Shown: positions 16,564-25,639, numbered from the stretch's first letter. The stretch is DNA of 64,000 bases from Jatrophihabitans_A lederbergiae (GCF_031845305.1 NZ_JAVREH010000006.1:62001-126000); one strand, 5' to 3'. Notes: a model not told the origin generated them from the sequence alone. Numbers and translations are program-made.

Positions 16564-17202
16564 ATGCCGGTTCCCGCCTCGCCCGCCCCCGATCCCGCCC
16601 GCTGGTACGCCCAGAGCTGTCTCAGCGGAACCAAGGTCAGACTCGTTCCGCTGCAGATCGAGCACGCCGCCGGCTTTCGTACCGCACTGCACGCGCAGGA
16701 CGGCGCGGCAGCCGTGTACCAGTGGCTCGGCAGTCCGGCCCCGGCCGCCACGGAGGATGCGGCCCGGGCCGAGGTCGTGCTCGCTCTGGCGGCACGGTCC
16801 CGAGGTGAGCGACTGCCCTACGCGCAGCTCGACGCCAGCACGGGAGAGTTCATCGGAACGACCAGCTTCTACGAGGTGAACCCCGCCGCCCGCGCGCTGG
16901 CGATCGGCTACACCTGGCTGGGCATGCCGTGGTGGCGCACCGGGCACAACACCGAATCGAAGCTGCTGATGCTCACCGAAGCCTTCGAGGCGCTCGGCGC
17001 GGCTCGTGTCGTCTGGCACACCGATGTGCGCAACGAACGCTCCAGGCGAGCCATCGAGCGGCTGGGCGCGACGAGCGAGGGGGTGCTGCGCAAGCACCGC
17101 ATCCGAGCCAACGGCACCTGGCGCGACAGCGCCCAGTACGCGATGACCGACGATGACTGGCCGGCTGTCAAGCAGCAACTGCACGCCCGACTTCAGCGCT
17201 GA
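16564..17202 (+). CDS. GNAT N-acetyltransferase (RimJ/RimL type)
   Basis: 212 aa. The Acetyltransf_3 pattern is clear: KVRLVPLQIEHAAGF at the start, then EFIGTTSFYEVNPAARALAIGY, the acetyl-CoA segment WWRTGHNTESKLLMLTEAFE, and HTDVRNERSRRAIERLGATSEG. Enzymes of this type acetylate N-terminal or side-chain amines of proteins or small molecules; the substrate cannot be told. GAGGCAGGA precedes the ATG at 16564. Its 3' end runs into the repeat block before lhr. Confidence 0.88.
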   Translation: MPVPASPAPDPARWYAQSCLSGTKVRLVPLQIEHAAGFRTALHAQDGAAAVYQWLGSPAPAATEDAARAEVVLALAARSRGERLPYAQLDASTGEFIGTTSFYEVNPAARALAIGYTWLGMPWWRTGHNTESKLLMLTEAFEALGAARVVWHTDVRNERSRRAIERLGATSEGVLRKHRIRANGTWRDSAQYAMTDDDWPAVKQQLHARLQR

Positions 17203-17239
17203 GCCGTACTGGGGCAAGGTCGGCGACGTTGGCGAGGTC

Positions 17240-17440
17240 GGCAGGTTTGCAGGTTTGGCCGGTCGGCAGGTTTGCAGGTTTGGCCGGTTGGCCGGTTGGC
17301 CGGTTGGCCGGTCGGCAGGTTTGCAGGTTTGGCCGGTTGGCCGGTTGGCCGGTTGGCCGGTTGGCCGGTTGGCCCGTTGGCAGGTTTGCAGGTTTGGCCG
17401 GTTGGCAGGTTTGGCAGGGCTGGCAGGGTTGGCAGGGGTT
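17240..17440. repeat. Compound tandem-repeat block upstream of lhr
   Basis: Two nested units. A 24-bp unit (GGCAGGTTTGC followed by AGGTTTGGCCGGT) occurs at 17240, 17265, 17314 and 17379. Its 8-bp tail TGGCCGGT is then iterated: 4 copies at 17281-17312, 5 copies at 17330-17369 plus the variant TGGCCCGT at 17370-17377. Degenerate GGCAGG units continue to about 17440. All frames stay open on the plus strand, but nothing resembles a protein. It fills nearly the whole GNAT-lhr gap. Confidence 0.95.
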
Positions 17441-17467
17441 GTCATAGGGCGCGGGCACACTAGATAC

Positions 17468-20400
17468 ATGGATGCTCTATTCGGCCCGGCCACAGCCGCC
17501 TGGTTCGAGGGCGCCTTTCATCGGCCGACCGATGCCCAGACTGGCGCCTGGCAGGCGATCGGCAAGGGCGAACATACGCTGGTGGTCGCTCCCACCGGGT
17601 CGGGCAAGACACTGGCCGCGTTCCTTTCGGCCATCGACCGGCTCGCCGCGCTGCCCGTACCCGACGATCCCAGGCGCCGTTGCCGGGCGCTGTACGTCAG
17701 CCCGCTCAAGGCGCTCGCCGCGGATGTCGAACGCAACCTCCGCTCACCCCTCGTCGGCATCTCCCAAGCCGCTCGGCGGCTGGATCTTGCCGAGCCCGAC
17801 ATCAGGGTCGCGACCCGTTCGGGAGACACCTCCCCGGAGGATCGGCGCGCGTTCGCACGGCACGGCGCCGACATCCTCATCACCACGCCTGAGTCGCTGT
17901 TCCTGCTGCTCACGTCCGCTGCCCGTGAGGCGCTGGCCGGCGTCGAGACGGTGATCATCGACGAGGTGCACGCGGTTGCCGCGACGAAGCGAGGCGCGCA
18001 CCTGGCGGTCACGCTGGAGCGACTGGACGCGCTGCTCGATCGGCCGGCGCAACGAATCGGACTCTCCGCGACAGTCCGGCCGATCGACGAGGTCGCCACG
18101 TTCCTCGCCGGCGGCAGGCCCGTCACGATCGTGGCACCTAAGACGGTCAAGCGACTCGACCTTTCCGTCGTCGTGCCCGTCGAGGATCTCGGCCAACTGG
18201 GCGACGGCCAGCCCGACCCGGCCGAGGACCCGCAGCGTCGGTCCTCGATCTGGCCACATGTCGAAGAGCGGGTGCTCGACCTGATCGACTCCCACCACTC
18301 CACCATCGTGTTCGCCAACTCCCGCCGGCTGGCCGAGCGATTGACGGCCCGGCTGAACGATCTCGCGGCCGAACGGGACCCGGACCGCGTGCCGAACATC
18401 CGGGCCCACCATGGCTCGGTGTCGCGCGAGCAGCGCCAGATCGTCGAAGAAGAGCTGAAGAGCGGTGCAATTCCCGCCGTCGTAGCGACGTCGTCCCTGG
18501 AACTGGGCATCGACATGGGCGCCGTCGACCTGGTGGTTCAGGTGGAATCGCCGCCGTCCGTGGCCGCGGGGATGCAGCGGCTGGGCCGTGCCGGGCACCA
18601 GGTCGGGGCGGAGTCGCGAGGCGTCATCTTTCCCAAATACCGCGGTGATCTGCTGGAGTGCGCGGTCGTCGCCGAACGCATCCGCGGCGGCCAGATCGAG
18701 TCGTTGCGCTACCCCCGCAACCCACTCGACGTCCTTGCCCAGCACATCGTCGCCATGGTTGCCCTGGACACGGTGACCGTCGACGAGGTCGAGCAGCTCG
18801 TACGCCGCAGCGCCTCGTTCGCGACCCTTCCCCGCTCGGCCCTCGAGGCGGTGCTGGACATGCTGGCCGGACGGTATCCCTCAGATGCCTTCGCCGAGCT
18901 CCGGCCCAGGCTGGTGTGGGATCGGGTGACGGGAGCCCTCACCGGACGGGCCGGTGCCCAACGCCTGGCGGTGACCTCCGGCGGCACCATCCCCGACCGC
19001 GGGCTGTTCGGAGTCTTCCTCGCCTCGGCGGACGGGCCGGGCCGGCGGGTCGGCGAGCTCGACGAGGAGATGGTCTACGAGTCCAGGGTCGGCGAGGTGT
19101 TCCTGCTGGGCTCTTCCTCGTGGCGGATCGAGGACATCACCCACGACCGGGTGCTGGTCAGCCCCGCACCGGGTCAGGCCGGCAAGATGCCGTTCTGGAA
19201 AGGGGATTCGCTCGGCCGGCCGGTGGAGCTCGGGCGGGCCCTGGGCGCCTTCGTACGTGAGCTCGGCAGCGCCGCCCCGGACCAGGCGATCGACCGTGCC
19301 CGTGCCGCCGGGCTGGACGAGTGGGCCGCCGGCAATCTGGTCGGTTACCTCGCCGAACAACGGGCCGCGACGGGGCACCTGCCGACCGACCGGACCATCG
19401 TGGTCGAGCGGTTCCGCGACGAGCTCGGTGACTGGCGGCTGGTCGTGCACTCCCCCTTCGGCGCGCCGGTGAACGCGCCGTGGGCGCTGGCGATCTCAGC
19501 CTCTTTGCGTGAGCGGCACGGTCTCGACGTGCAGTCGATGCATTCCGACGACGGCATCGTGCTGCGGCTGCCCGACACCACCGCCGAGCCGCCCGGCGCG
19601 GAACTCACGGCGTTCGACCCGAGCGAGATCACATCGCTGGTCACCGCCGAGGTGACCAACTCCGCGGTGTTCGCCTCCCGTTTCCGGGAGTGCGCGGCGA
19701 GGTCCCTGCTGCTGCCCAAACGCGACCCGCGCCGGCGCGCGCCGCTCTGGCAACAGCGCCAGCGGGCCAATGCACTGATGCAGGTCGCGCGTGACTACGG
19801 CCAGTTCCCGGTCGTCCTCGAGGCCATGCGGGAGTGCTTGCAGGACGTCTATGACCTGCCCGGCCTGACCGAGCTGATGCGCCAGATCGAGTCTCGCCAG
19901 ATCCGGGTCGTCGAGGTCGAGACGTCCACCCCCTCGCCGTTCTCCCAGTCGCTGCTGTTCAGCTACGTCGGAATGTTCCTGTACGACACCGACGCCCCGC
20001 TGGCCGAGCGCCGGGCGCAGGCGCTGACGCTGGACACCTCGCTACTCGCCGAGCTGATGGGCTCGCCGGATCTGCGGGATCTGTTGGACGAGACTGCCAT
20101 CGCCGAGTCCATTGCCGACGCCCAGCGCCTCAGCGAGACCAGGCGGGTCAGCGGCCCCGACCAGACGCACGACCTGCTGCGCGAGGTCGGTGACCTCACC
20201 ACGGACGAGGCGATCGCCCGGGGCGCCACACCGGCCGACCTCGATCAGCTCAGGGCCGCCCGCCGGATCATCGAGGTGCGCATCGCCGGTGAAGCCCGGT
20301 GGATCACCATCGAAGACGCGGGCCGGGTCCGAGACGCGCTTGGAGTGGCCCTGCCCGTCGGAATCCCCGAGGCGTTCACCGAACTGGTGGCCGACCCGCT

Positions 20401-22126
20401 CGGTGATCTGCTGTCGCGGTACGCGCGGACCCACGGCCCGTTCGTCGTAGCCGAGCCCGCGGCCCGACTCGGCCTGGGCGCGGCCGTAGTCCAGGCCGGC
20501 TACGAGCGGCTCGTCGCGACCGGCCAGGTCATGGCCGGTGAGTTCAGCCCGGGACAGGCGGGTCGCCAGTTCTGTGGCGCCACGATGTTGCGCACCATTC
20601 GGCGCCGTTCGCTGGCCGCGCTGCGCCGCGAGGTCGAGCCGGCCCCGCAGGCCGTCCTGGCCCAGTTCCTGCCGGAATGGCAGGGTGTGGGCGGCGGCCG
20701 CCGCAGCCGGGGCATCGACGGCCTCGCCCGGGCGGTCGAACAGCTCGCCGGAGTCGCGGTACCAGCCAGTGCGCTGGAAAGCCTGGTGCTGCCCGCACGA
20801 GTGGCCGACTACTCCCCCGCGATGCTCGATGAGCTGACCAGTTCCGGTGAGGTGCTGTGGTCAGGCGCCGGTTCGCTGGCCGGAAACGACGGCTGGATCG
20901 CCCTGGCACCGGCCGACGTCGCCGCCGAGCTGCTGCCTCCCGTGGTTGACATCGAACTCACCGAGCTGCACAAGTCGATCCTGGCGGCCCTGGAGGGTGA
21001 CCAGGCGCTGTTCCTTCGGGCCCTGGTCGACCGGGTCCGCGCCGAGCTGCCGGCGGGCGTGGCGGCTTCCGCTGCAGCCGGCCAGCCTTCGGCGACGAGC
21101 TCGTCGCCGATCCGGTCGACCGCGGCGATCCGCTCGACTACAGCGATCCGCTCGACGGCGGCAATCTACACGACGGAGACCTCCAGGACAGCAAGCCTCA
21201 CAGTGGATAACGCCGATGGCCAGGGCCGGACCTCGGAGGCCGACATCGCCCGAGCCATCTGGGACCTGGTGTTCTGTGGCGCGGTCACCAACGACACGCT
21301 GGCTCCGGTGCGAGCCCGGCTGAGTGGCGGCAAGACCGCGCACAACCGGCGGCCGGCGGCGCCCCGGTCCCGGTACGGCCGGCTGGGCCGACCCGGGCCA
21401 GGGCCGGTCCCGGAGAGCCGGCCACCGTCGTCGGCGCTGCCCGGCCGGTGGTCGCGGCTGCCGGAGCGGTCCCTCGATGAGACCCGGCGCGCCGTGATGC
21501 GCACGGATGTGCTGCTCGACCGCTACGGAATCCTGACGCGTGGCGAGGTCGCGGCCGAAGGTGTGGTCGGCGGGTTCTCCGCCGTGTACCCGGTGCTGCG
21601 CCAAGCCGAGGACGCCGGCCGCTACCGGCGGGGGTACTTCGTGGAGGGGCTGGGCGCGGCTCAGTTCGGGCTGACCGGGGCGATCGACCGGCTGCGCGGC
21701 CTGGTCGCGGCCCACGAGCGGCGCTCCGGTCCCCCCGGCGAGGCGATCGTCCTGGCCGCGACCGATCCCGCCAATCCGTACGGCGCCGCCCTGGACTGGC
21801 CGGAGCGGGTCCACCAGCCCGAGTTGGACGCCGGCAAGCGGGGGCACCAGCCGGCCCGCAAGGCCGGTGCCCTTGTGGTCCTGGTCGACGGCGACTGCGC
21901 GCTGTACGTCGAACGCGGCGCCAAGACCCTGTTGTCCTTCACCACCGACGCCTCGATCCTCAGCATGGCGGCCGAGGCCCTGGCGATGAGCGCCCGGGCC
22001 GGCGCGCTGGGCAGGCTGCACGTCGAATCCGACAACGGCGATCCGATCACCGGGTCCCCGCTGGGGGAGGCGCTGCAGGCCGCGGGCTTCCGGCCGTCGC
22101 CCCGAGGTCTGAGAATGCGGGCCTGA
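17468..22126 (+). CDS. lhr: Large ATP-dependent helicase Lhr
   Basis: 1552 aa, the full size of the bacterial Lhr (large helicase-related) family. Superfamily-2 motifs: Walker A APTGSGKT (41-48), IIDEVHAV (about 165), LSATVRP, ATSSLELGIDMGAVDLVVQVESP and QRLGRAGHQVG, then the winged-helix and long C-terminal Lhr domains. Mycobacterial Lhr is a 3'-5' translocase induced by DNA damage. The ATG at 17468 starts the family-typical N-terminus; the frame is open further upstream only because of the repeats. Odd feature: an 18-bp repeat encodes IRSTAA-type units near residues 1215-1232 in a linker. nei follows after 3 bp. Confidence 0.96.
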   Translation: MDALFGPATAAWFEGAFHRPTDAQTGAWQAIGKGEHTLVVAPTGSGKTLAAFLSAIDRLAALPVPDDPRRRCRALYVSPLKALAADVERNLRSPLVGISQAARRLDLAEPDIRVATRSGDTSPEDRRAFARHGADILITTPESLFLLLTSAAREALAGVETVIIDEVHAVAATKRGAHLAVTLERLDALLDRPAQRIGLSATVRPIDEVATFLAGGRPVTIVAPKTVKRLDLSVVVPVEDLGQLGDGQPDPAEDPQRRSSIWPHVEERVLDLIDSHHSTIVFANSRRLAERLTARLNDLAAERDPDRVPNIRAHHGSVSREQRQIVEEELKSGAIPAVVATSSLELGIDMGAVDLVVQVESPPSVAAGMQRLGRAGHQVGAESRGVIFPKYRGDLLECAVVAERIRGGQIESLRYPRNPLDVLAQHIVAMVALDTVTVDEVEQLVRRSASFATLPRSALEAVLDMLAGRYPSDAFAELRPRLVWDRVTGALTGRAGAQRLAVTSGGTIPDRGLFGVFLASADGPGRRVGELDEEMVYESRVGEVFLLGSSSWRIEDITHDRVLVSPAPGQAGKMPFWKGDSLGRPVELGRALGAFVRELGSAAPDQAIDRARAAGLDEWAAGNLVGYLAEQRAATGHLPTDRTIVVERFRDELGDWRLVVHSPFGAPVNAPWALAISASLRERHGLDVQSMHSDDGIVLRLPDTTAEPPGAELTAFDPSEITSLVTAEVTNSAVFASRFRECAARSLLLPKRDPRRRAPLWQQRQRANALMQVARDYGQFPVVLEAMRECLQDVYDLPGLTELMRQIESRQIRVVEVETSTPSPFSQSLLFSYVGMFLYDTDAPLAERRAQALTLDTSLLAELMGSPDLRDLLDETAIAESIADAQRLSETRRVSGPDQTHDLLREVGDLTTDEAIARGATPADLDQLRAARRIIEVRIAGEARWITIEDAGRVRDALGVALPVGIPEAFTELVADPLGDLLSRYARTHGPFVVAEPAARLGLGAAVVQAGYERLVATGQVMAGEFSPGQAGRQFCGATMLRTIRRRSLAALRREVEPAPQAVLAQFLPEWQGVGGGRRSRGIDGLARAVEQLAGVAVPASALESLVLPARVADYSPAMLDELTSSGEVLWSGAGSLAGNDGWIALAPADVAAELLPPVVDIELTELHKSILAALEGDQALFLRALVDRVRAELPAGVAASAAAGQPSATSSSPIRSTAAIRSTTAIRSTAAIYTTETSRTASLTVDNADGQGRTSEADIARAIWDLVFCGAVTNDTLAPVRARLSGGKTAHNRRPAAPRSRYGRLGRPGPGPVPESRPPSSALPGRWSRLPERSLDETRRAVMRTDVLLDRYGILTRGEVAAEGVVGGFSAVYPVLRQAEDAGRYRRGYFVEGLGAAQFGLTGAIDRLRGLVAAHERRSGPPGEAIVLAATDPANPYGAALDWPERVHQPELDAGKRGHQPARKAGALVVLVDGDCALYVERGAKTLLSFTTDASILSMAAEALAMSARAGALGRLHVESDNGDPITGSPLGEALQAAGFRPSPRGLRMRA
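21110..21163 (+). repeat. In-frame 18-bp x 3 repeat inside lhr
   Basis: ATCCGGTCGACCGCGGCG, ATCCGCTCGACTACAGCG and ATCCGCTCGACGGCGGCA follow one another and encode IRSTAA, IRSTTA, IRSTAA. A fourth degenerate start (ATC TAC ACG ACG) follows. The length keeps the reading frame. Confidence 0.85.
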
Positions 22127-22129
22127 CCC

Positions 22130-22918
22130 GTGCCCGAGGGCGATACCGTTTTTGTCACCTGCCGGCGGCTGCACTCCGCGCTTGCCGGACGTGCCGTCAC
22201 CACGTTCGATCTGCGCGTGCCGACGCTGGCCCTCGCGGATCGGGTCGGCACCACCGTCCTGGACGTGACCCCGCGCGGCAAACACGTGCTGATGCGCTTC
22301 TCCGACGGCAGCACGCTGCACAGCCACCTCAGGATGGACGGCGGTTGGCGGGTCGGTCCGGCACGCAGCCGTCCGAAGGGCAGGGACTTCGAGATCCGCG
22401 CGCTGGTCGGCAACGCTCAATGGCTCGCCGCGGGATTCCGGTTGCATGACCTGAAACTGGTGCAGACCTCAGCCGAGGACGAGCTCGTCGGTCACCTCGG
22501 ACCCGACCTCGTCACGCCCGACTTCGACCGCGCCGAGGCGCTGCGCCGATTCGCGGAGCGGCCGGATGCGCCCATCGGCGAGGCCCTGCTCGACCAGCGG
22601 CTCGCGGCCGGAATCGGCAACGTCTACAAGAGCGAGGTGCTGTTCCTGAACAAGATCAACCCGTACCTGCCGGTCGGCGAGGTGCCCGACCTGGGGACGG
22701 TGCTGGACGATTCAGCCAGGCTGCTGCGCGGCAACCTCGGCGATTACAACCGCTCCACCACCGGTTGGCGTCAGCCGGGTCAGCAATACTGGGTGTACGG
22801 CCGGCGCGGCAAGGGCTGCCGACGGTGTGGCACGCCGATCGTGCAGGTGGAGCAGGGCCGCGATCCCGCCACCGAGCGGATCACCTTCTATTGCCCGAGC
22901 TGCCAACCGCCGAGCTGA
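22130..22918 (+). CDS. nei: Nei-type DNA glycosylase / AP lyase
   Basis: 262 aa, Fpg/Nei family. The catalytic N-terminus is PEGDTV (Pro after the initiator Met, then Glu). The conserved RGKHVLM lysine and HLRMDG follow, then a helix-two-turn-helix (GIGNVYKSEVLF) and a C-terminal zinc finger (CRRCGTPI ... FYCPSCQ). It excises oxidised bases. GTG start 3 bp after lhr; the lhr-nei pairing is conserved (Rv3296-Rv3297), suggesting a joint repair function. Confidence 0.94.
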   Translation: MPEGDTVFVTCRRLHSALAGRAVTTFDLRVPTLALADRVGTTVLDVTPRGKHVLMRFSDGSTLHSHLRMDGGWRVGPARSRPKGRDFEIRALVGNAQWLAAGFRLHDLKLVQTSAEDELVGHLGPDLVTPDFDRAEALRRFAERPDAPIGEALLDQRLAAGIGNVYKSEVLFLNKINPYLPVGEVPDLGTVLDDSARLLRGNLGDYNRSTTGWRQPGQQYWVYGRRGKGCRRCGTPIVQVEQGRDPATERITFYCPSCQPPS

Positions 22919-22945
22919 CCGTGCGACCCACTGAGTGAGCTGGGG

Positions 22946-23785
22946 CTAGTCCTGGGTCTCGGCCCGCTGGGCGGCCGACTGGCTCTGACCCGGCGCCGTG
23001 CCGTGGTTCTCGATGGCCGGCTGTGACTCCGCCTGTACCGCGCCGGCGTTTCCCGACGCCGATCCGCCCGCCAGCGAGGCCCGGATCTCTTCCAGCCGCG
23101 CCTGTCCGGCCATGTTGGTCGTGGCCTTCTTGACCTCCAGCATCCGGCCCTGCACCGAGTTGGTCGCCAGATCGGCCTGGCCCAGCGCGTTGGCGTACCG
23201 GCGCTCGATCTTGTCCCGGACATCCTCCAGCGAGGGGGTGTTCGAGGGTGCCGCGAGCTCGCTCATGGAGTTCAGCGACGCCGACACCTGCTCCTGCATC
23301 TTGGCCTGCTCCAGCTGGCTGAGCAGTTTCGTCCGCTCGGAGAGCTTCTCCTGGAGCAGCATCGAGTTGTCCTGCACCGCCTGGCGCGCCTGCTGGGCAG
23401 CGCCCATCGACTGGTCGTGCAGCTGCTTCAGGTCGGCCGCCGAGGACTCCGCCGTGACCAGCTGGTTGGCCAGCACCCCCGCCGTCTGCTCGAACTCCGC
23501 CGCCTTGGCCTCGTCCCCACCGGCGCGAGCCCGGTCAGCGAGTACCAGCGCCTGCCGCGCCTGCGCCTGCAGGTCCTCGATCTGGGCGAGCTGGCGATCG
23601 AGCTTCAACTCGAGCTGATGCTGGTTGCCGATGACCGCTGCCGCCTGCTGGGAGAGCCGGGCGTGCTGGCGCTGGGCGTCCTGGATGGCCTGCTGAATCT
23701 GGATCTTCGGGTCGGCCTTCTCGTCGACCTTGGCGCCGAACCAGGCAGCCACGTAGTTCCAGGCTTTGGCGAAACCGTTTGCCAT
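22946..23785 (-). CDS. pspA: PspA/IM30 family envelope-stress protein
   Basis: 279 aa, nearly all coiled coil, starting with an amphipathic helix (MANGFAKAWNYVAAWFGAKVD) that would bind stressed membranes. The PspA core follows (IQQAIQDAQRQHARLSQQAAAVIGNQHQLE). The C-terminal 50 residues are Ala/Gln/Ser-rich and disordered. It corresponds to the mycobacterial 35-kDa antigen (Rv2744c), which lies beside clgR. ClgR drives pspA in mycobacteria; here a TetR gene is inserted between them. Confidence 0.9.
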   Translation of the reverse strand: MANGFAKAWNYVAAWFGAKVDEKADPKIQIQQAIQDAQRQHARLSQQAAAVIGNQHQLELKLDRQLAQIEDLQAQARQALVLADRARAGGDEAKAAEFEQTAGVLANQLVTAESSAADLKQLHDQSMGAAQQARQAVQDNSMLLQEKLSERTKLLSQLEQAKMQEQVSASLNSMSELAAPSNTPSLEDVRDKIERRYANALGQADLATNSVQGRMLEVKKATTNMAGQARLEEIRASLAGGSASGNAGAVQAESQPAIENHGTAPGQSQSAAQRAETQD

Positions 23786-23884
23786 TGTCCTCTTCGACCT
23801 TCCAGTCAAGCCCGATGTCGATTGATCGTGCCTACCCAGTTTGCCTCATGAGGGCGGCGACGGTCCAAAGCCTACGGCTCAGGC

Positions 23885-24544
23885 TCAGCGGGTGGACGGC
23901 AACCCGGCCAGCAGGACCGCCACGTCACCGGCGATATCGCGGTCCTCAGCCGGGGCGATGACGAAGGACGAGAGCCAGCGCAGCACCGTCGGCGTACCGC
24001 CGCGACCGGCCTCGACGAGCATCCGCTCGACCGCCTCGGCGACCAGCGCCCAGCCAGGGGTGCGCACGTCCACCCGGGCGAGCGCGGCCAGCGTGGTCAT
24101 GTCCTGGCCACCGAGCGCCTCGAGCAGCGGGTGCTCCGAAACAGCGGTCGCGGCCTTCGTCAGCGCCTCGTCGAGCTCCAGGCCGGCCAGCGAGCCCGCC
24201 AGGCCCCGCAGTTCGTCCATCAGCAGGGCCGTGAGCACGTCCTCACGGGTGCGGAAGTGGTTGTAGAGGGTGGCCTTGGCGACACCCGCGGTGGTCGCGA
24301 CCTGGGCCATGGTGATCTTCCCGCCGTCGGCAGCGACCGCCTGGCGCGCTCCGTCGAGGATCGCGGTCCGGCTCCGGGCCATCGCATGAGCTGAGCGGGA
24401 CGCACCCGCGACGGCGCGGGACGCGGCGACCCGCGAGACGGCCGATCGCGGCGGTGCGCCGAGCGGAGCGACTCCGGAGCCGGTAGTGGGGAACAGTGCG
24501 TCGGCCATGGGGTCCCGCCGGTGGGACGAGCTCTGGGATGCCAT
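23885..24544 (-). CDS. TetR-family transcriptional regulator
   Basis: 219 aa with a ~55-residue Ala/Ser/Arg-rich N-terminal extension. The TetR helix-turn-helix follows (ILDGARQAVAADGGKITMAQVATTAGVAKATLYNHFRTREDVLTALL), then a divergent ligand domain. The ligand is unknown. It lies between clgR and pspA on the same strand, so it may tune the membrane-stress response. ATG 24508 is an alternative start. A 12-bp palindrome (24603-24614) about 60 bp upstream is a candidate operator. Confidence 0.88.
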   Translation of the reverse strand: MASQSSSHRRDPMADALFPTTGSGVAPLGAPPRSAVSRVAASRAVAGASRSAHAMARSRTAILDGARQAVAADGGKITMAQVATTAGVAKATLYNHFRTREDVLTALLMDELRGLAGSLAGLELDEALTKAATAVSEHPLLEALGGQDMTTLAALARVDVRTPGWALVAEAVERMLVEAGRGGTPTVLRWLSSFVIAPAEDRDIAGDVAVLLAGLPSTR

Positions 24545-24602
24545 GTCTCGAAGTTAGGCGGATAGCAGCTCAGCCCGGGTAGGTCGACGCGCGACACGCC
24601 CA

Positions 24603-24614
24603 GGGTCTAGACCC
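24603..24614. promoter_or_regulatory. 12-bp palindrome upstream of the TetR gene
   Basis: GGGTCTAGACCC is a perfect palindrome between clgR and the TetR gene, about 60 bp before the TetR ATG. Possible autoregulatory operator; position and symmetry are the only evidence. Confidence 0.35.
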
Positions 24615-24634
24615 GCGCCTGAGACTTCGCCAGG

Positions 24635-24982
24635 TCAGGCGGCGACGTTCGGCAGCGACCGGACCTTCGGGCCGTCTGAGCCGATCGTGGGGGCGAGCAC
24701 CGGAGCGCCACGGCGCGATCCCAGCACGGTCGCGCGCTCAGCCATGAGCTCTTGACGGCGCAGCGTGTCGGAGACCGAGAGGAACACCTCGGACAGCGGC
24801 ACGTCGAGCGCGTCGCAGATCGCGGCGAGCAACTCCGACGATGGCTCCTTGTGGCCACGCTCGATCTCTGACAGGTAACCAAGGCTCACCCGAGCCGCCG
24901 CCGACACCTCGCGCAACGTGCGGCGCTGCCGAAGGCGGACCGCACGGAGGGTCTCGCCAACCACATGGCGCAGAACTGCCAT
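24635..24982 (-). CDS. clgR: XRE-family activator ClgR
   Basis: 115 aa. The Cro/CI helix-turn-helix fills residues 10-65 (LRAVRLRQRRTLREVSAAARVSLGYLSEIERGHKEPSSELLAAICDALDVPLSEVF), the ClgR pattern. The protein ends in ..NVAA; C-terminal alanines mark ClgR for ClpP degradation in Streptomyces, giving feedback on the protease genes it activates. In other actinobacteria it activates clp protease, recX and pspA-type genes. Syntenic with Rv2745c. Confidence 0.92.
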   Translation of the reverse strand: MAVLRHVVGETLRAVRLRQRRTLREVSAAARVSLGYLSEIERGHKEPSSELLAAICDALDVPLSEVFLSVSDTLRRQELMAERATVLGSRRGAPVLAPTIGSDGPKVRSLPNVAA

Positions 24983-25017
24983 CTCGCGAACCCCTTCGTC
25001 AGTCGATCACGTGCCCG

Positions 25018-25045
25018 TCAAAGACAAACGGCGAGTGCTCGCCGT
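25018..25045 (-). terminator. Intrinsic terminator after the rimO-pgsA-cinA operon
   Basis: ACGGCGAG and CTCGCCGT (25028-25045) form a hairpin 12 bp after the cinA end. On the transcribed strand it is followed by TTTGTCTTT, a good T-rich tract. The 8-bp symmetry could also serve as an operator for clgR. Confidence 0.6.
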
Positions 25046-25056
25046 CTGACTCAATG

Positions 25057-25639
25057 CTAGTCCGCGCACCCGCGTCGGTGCTCGGCCAGTTCATTAGTTT
25101 GCTCAAAGCGAACGTCGCTAAAGTTCGCCGAGCTTCCGGCGCGGTCGAGAACCAAGCCGCCCAGAAGAGCAACTGCCTGTTCAACGGTTTCGGACCGGAT
25201 GGTGTTCCGGTCGCCCGCGAGATTCAGCTCGGACACCGACTCGTGAAGCGCACCGTCGCGGGGGCCGACGATGCCGACGAACACGGTGCCCACGGAACGG
25301 CCGTCCTGCGGCTCGGGACCGGCCACACCGGTGACTCCGACGCCCCAGGTAGCGGACAGCCGCTCCCGGACGCCGCGGGCCAGTTCGATAGGCCACCTTC
25401 GGGTCCACCGCGCCGCACTCGGCGAGCAGGCTCTCGCTCACCCCGGCCAGCCGCGACTTGAGGTCGGTCGCGTACACGACCAGCCCGCCCCGGAACGACG
25501 CGCTGGCGCCGGGCGTCCGGGTCAGCTCGCCGGCAAGCAGGCCGCCGGTGAGCGACTCAGCGACGGCGACCGTCTGGTGCCTGGTCCACAGCGCGGCATG
25601 CAGCTCGGCCAACCGGTCACTCCACTGCTCGGGCGTCAT
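25057..25639 (-). pseudogene. cinA: CinA C-terminal (nicotinamide-nucleotide amidase) family gene, frameshifted
   Basis: The N-terminal two-thirds reads in one frame from the ATG at 25639 (VAVAESLTGGLLAGELTRTPGAS, FRGGLVVYATDLKSRLAGV, LLAECGAVDPKVA). The rest (LARGVRERLSATWGVGVTG, AGPEPQDGRSVGTVFVGIVG) reads in the frame with one extra base. The shift lies at about 25385-25393, in GTGGCCTATCGAACTGGCC, where an extra base breaks an expected V-A-Y-E-L-A. No slippery heptamer is visible. The family deamidates NMN or acts in competence/ADP-ribose metabolism. The start overlaps the pgsA stop by ATGA. Either a recent mutation or a sequencing error. Confidence 0.85.

Noticed and set aside
17240..17440. 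CRISPR array
   Set aside because: Units are contiguous or directly iterated with no unique spacers of constant length, and no cas gene is near.
25028..25045. ClgR operator
   Set aside because: Symmetric, but it does not fit the CGC..GCG pattern I recall for ClgR boxes, and the following T-tract better fits a terminator.
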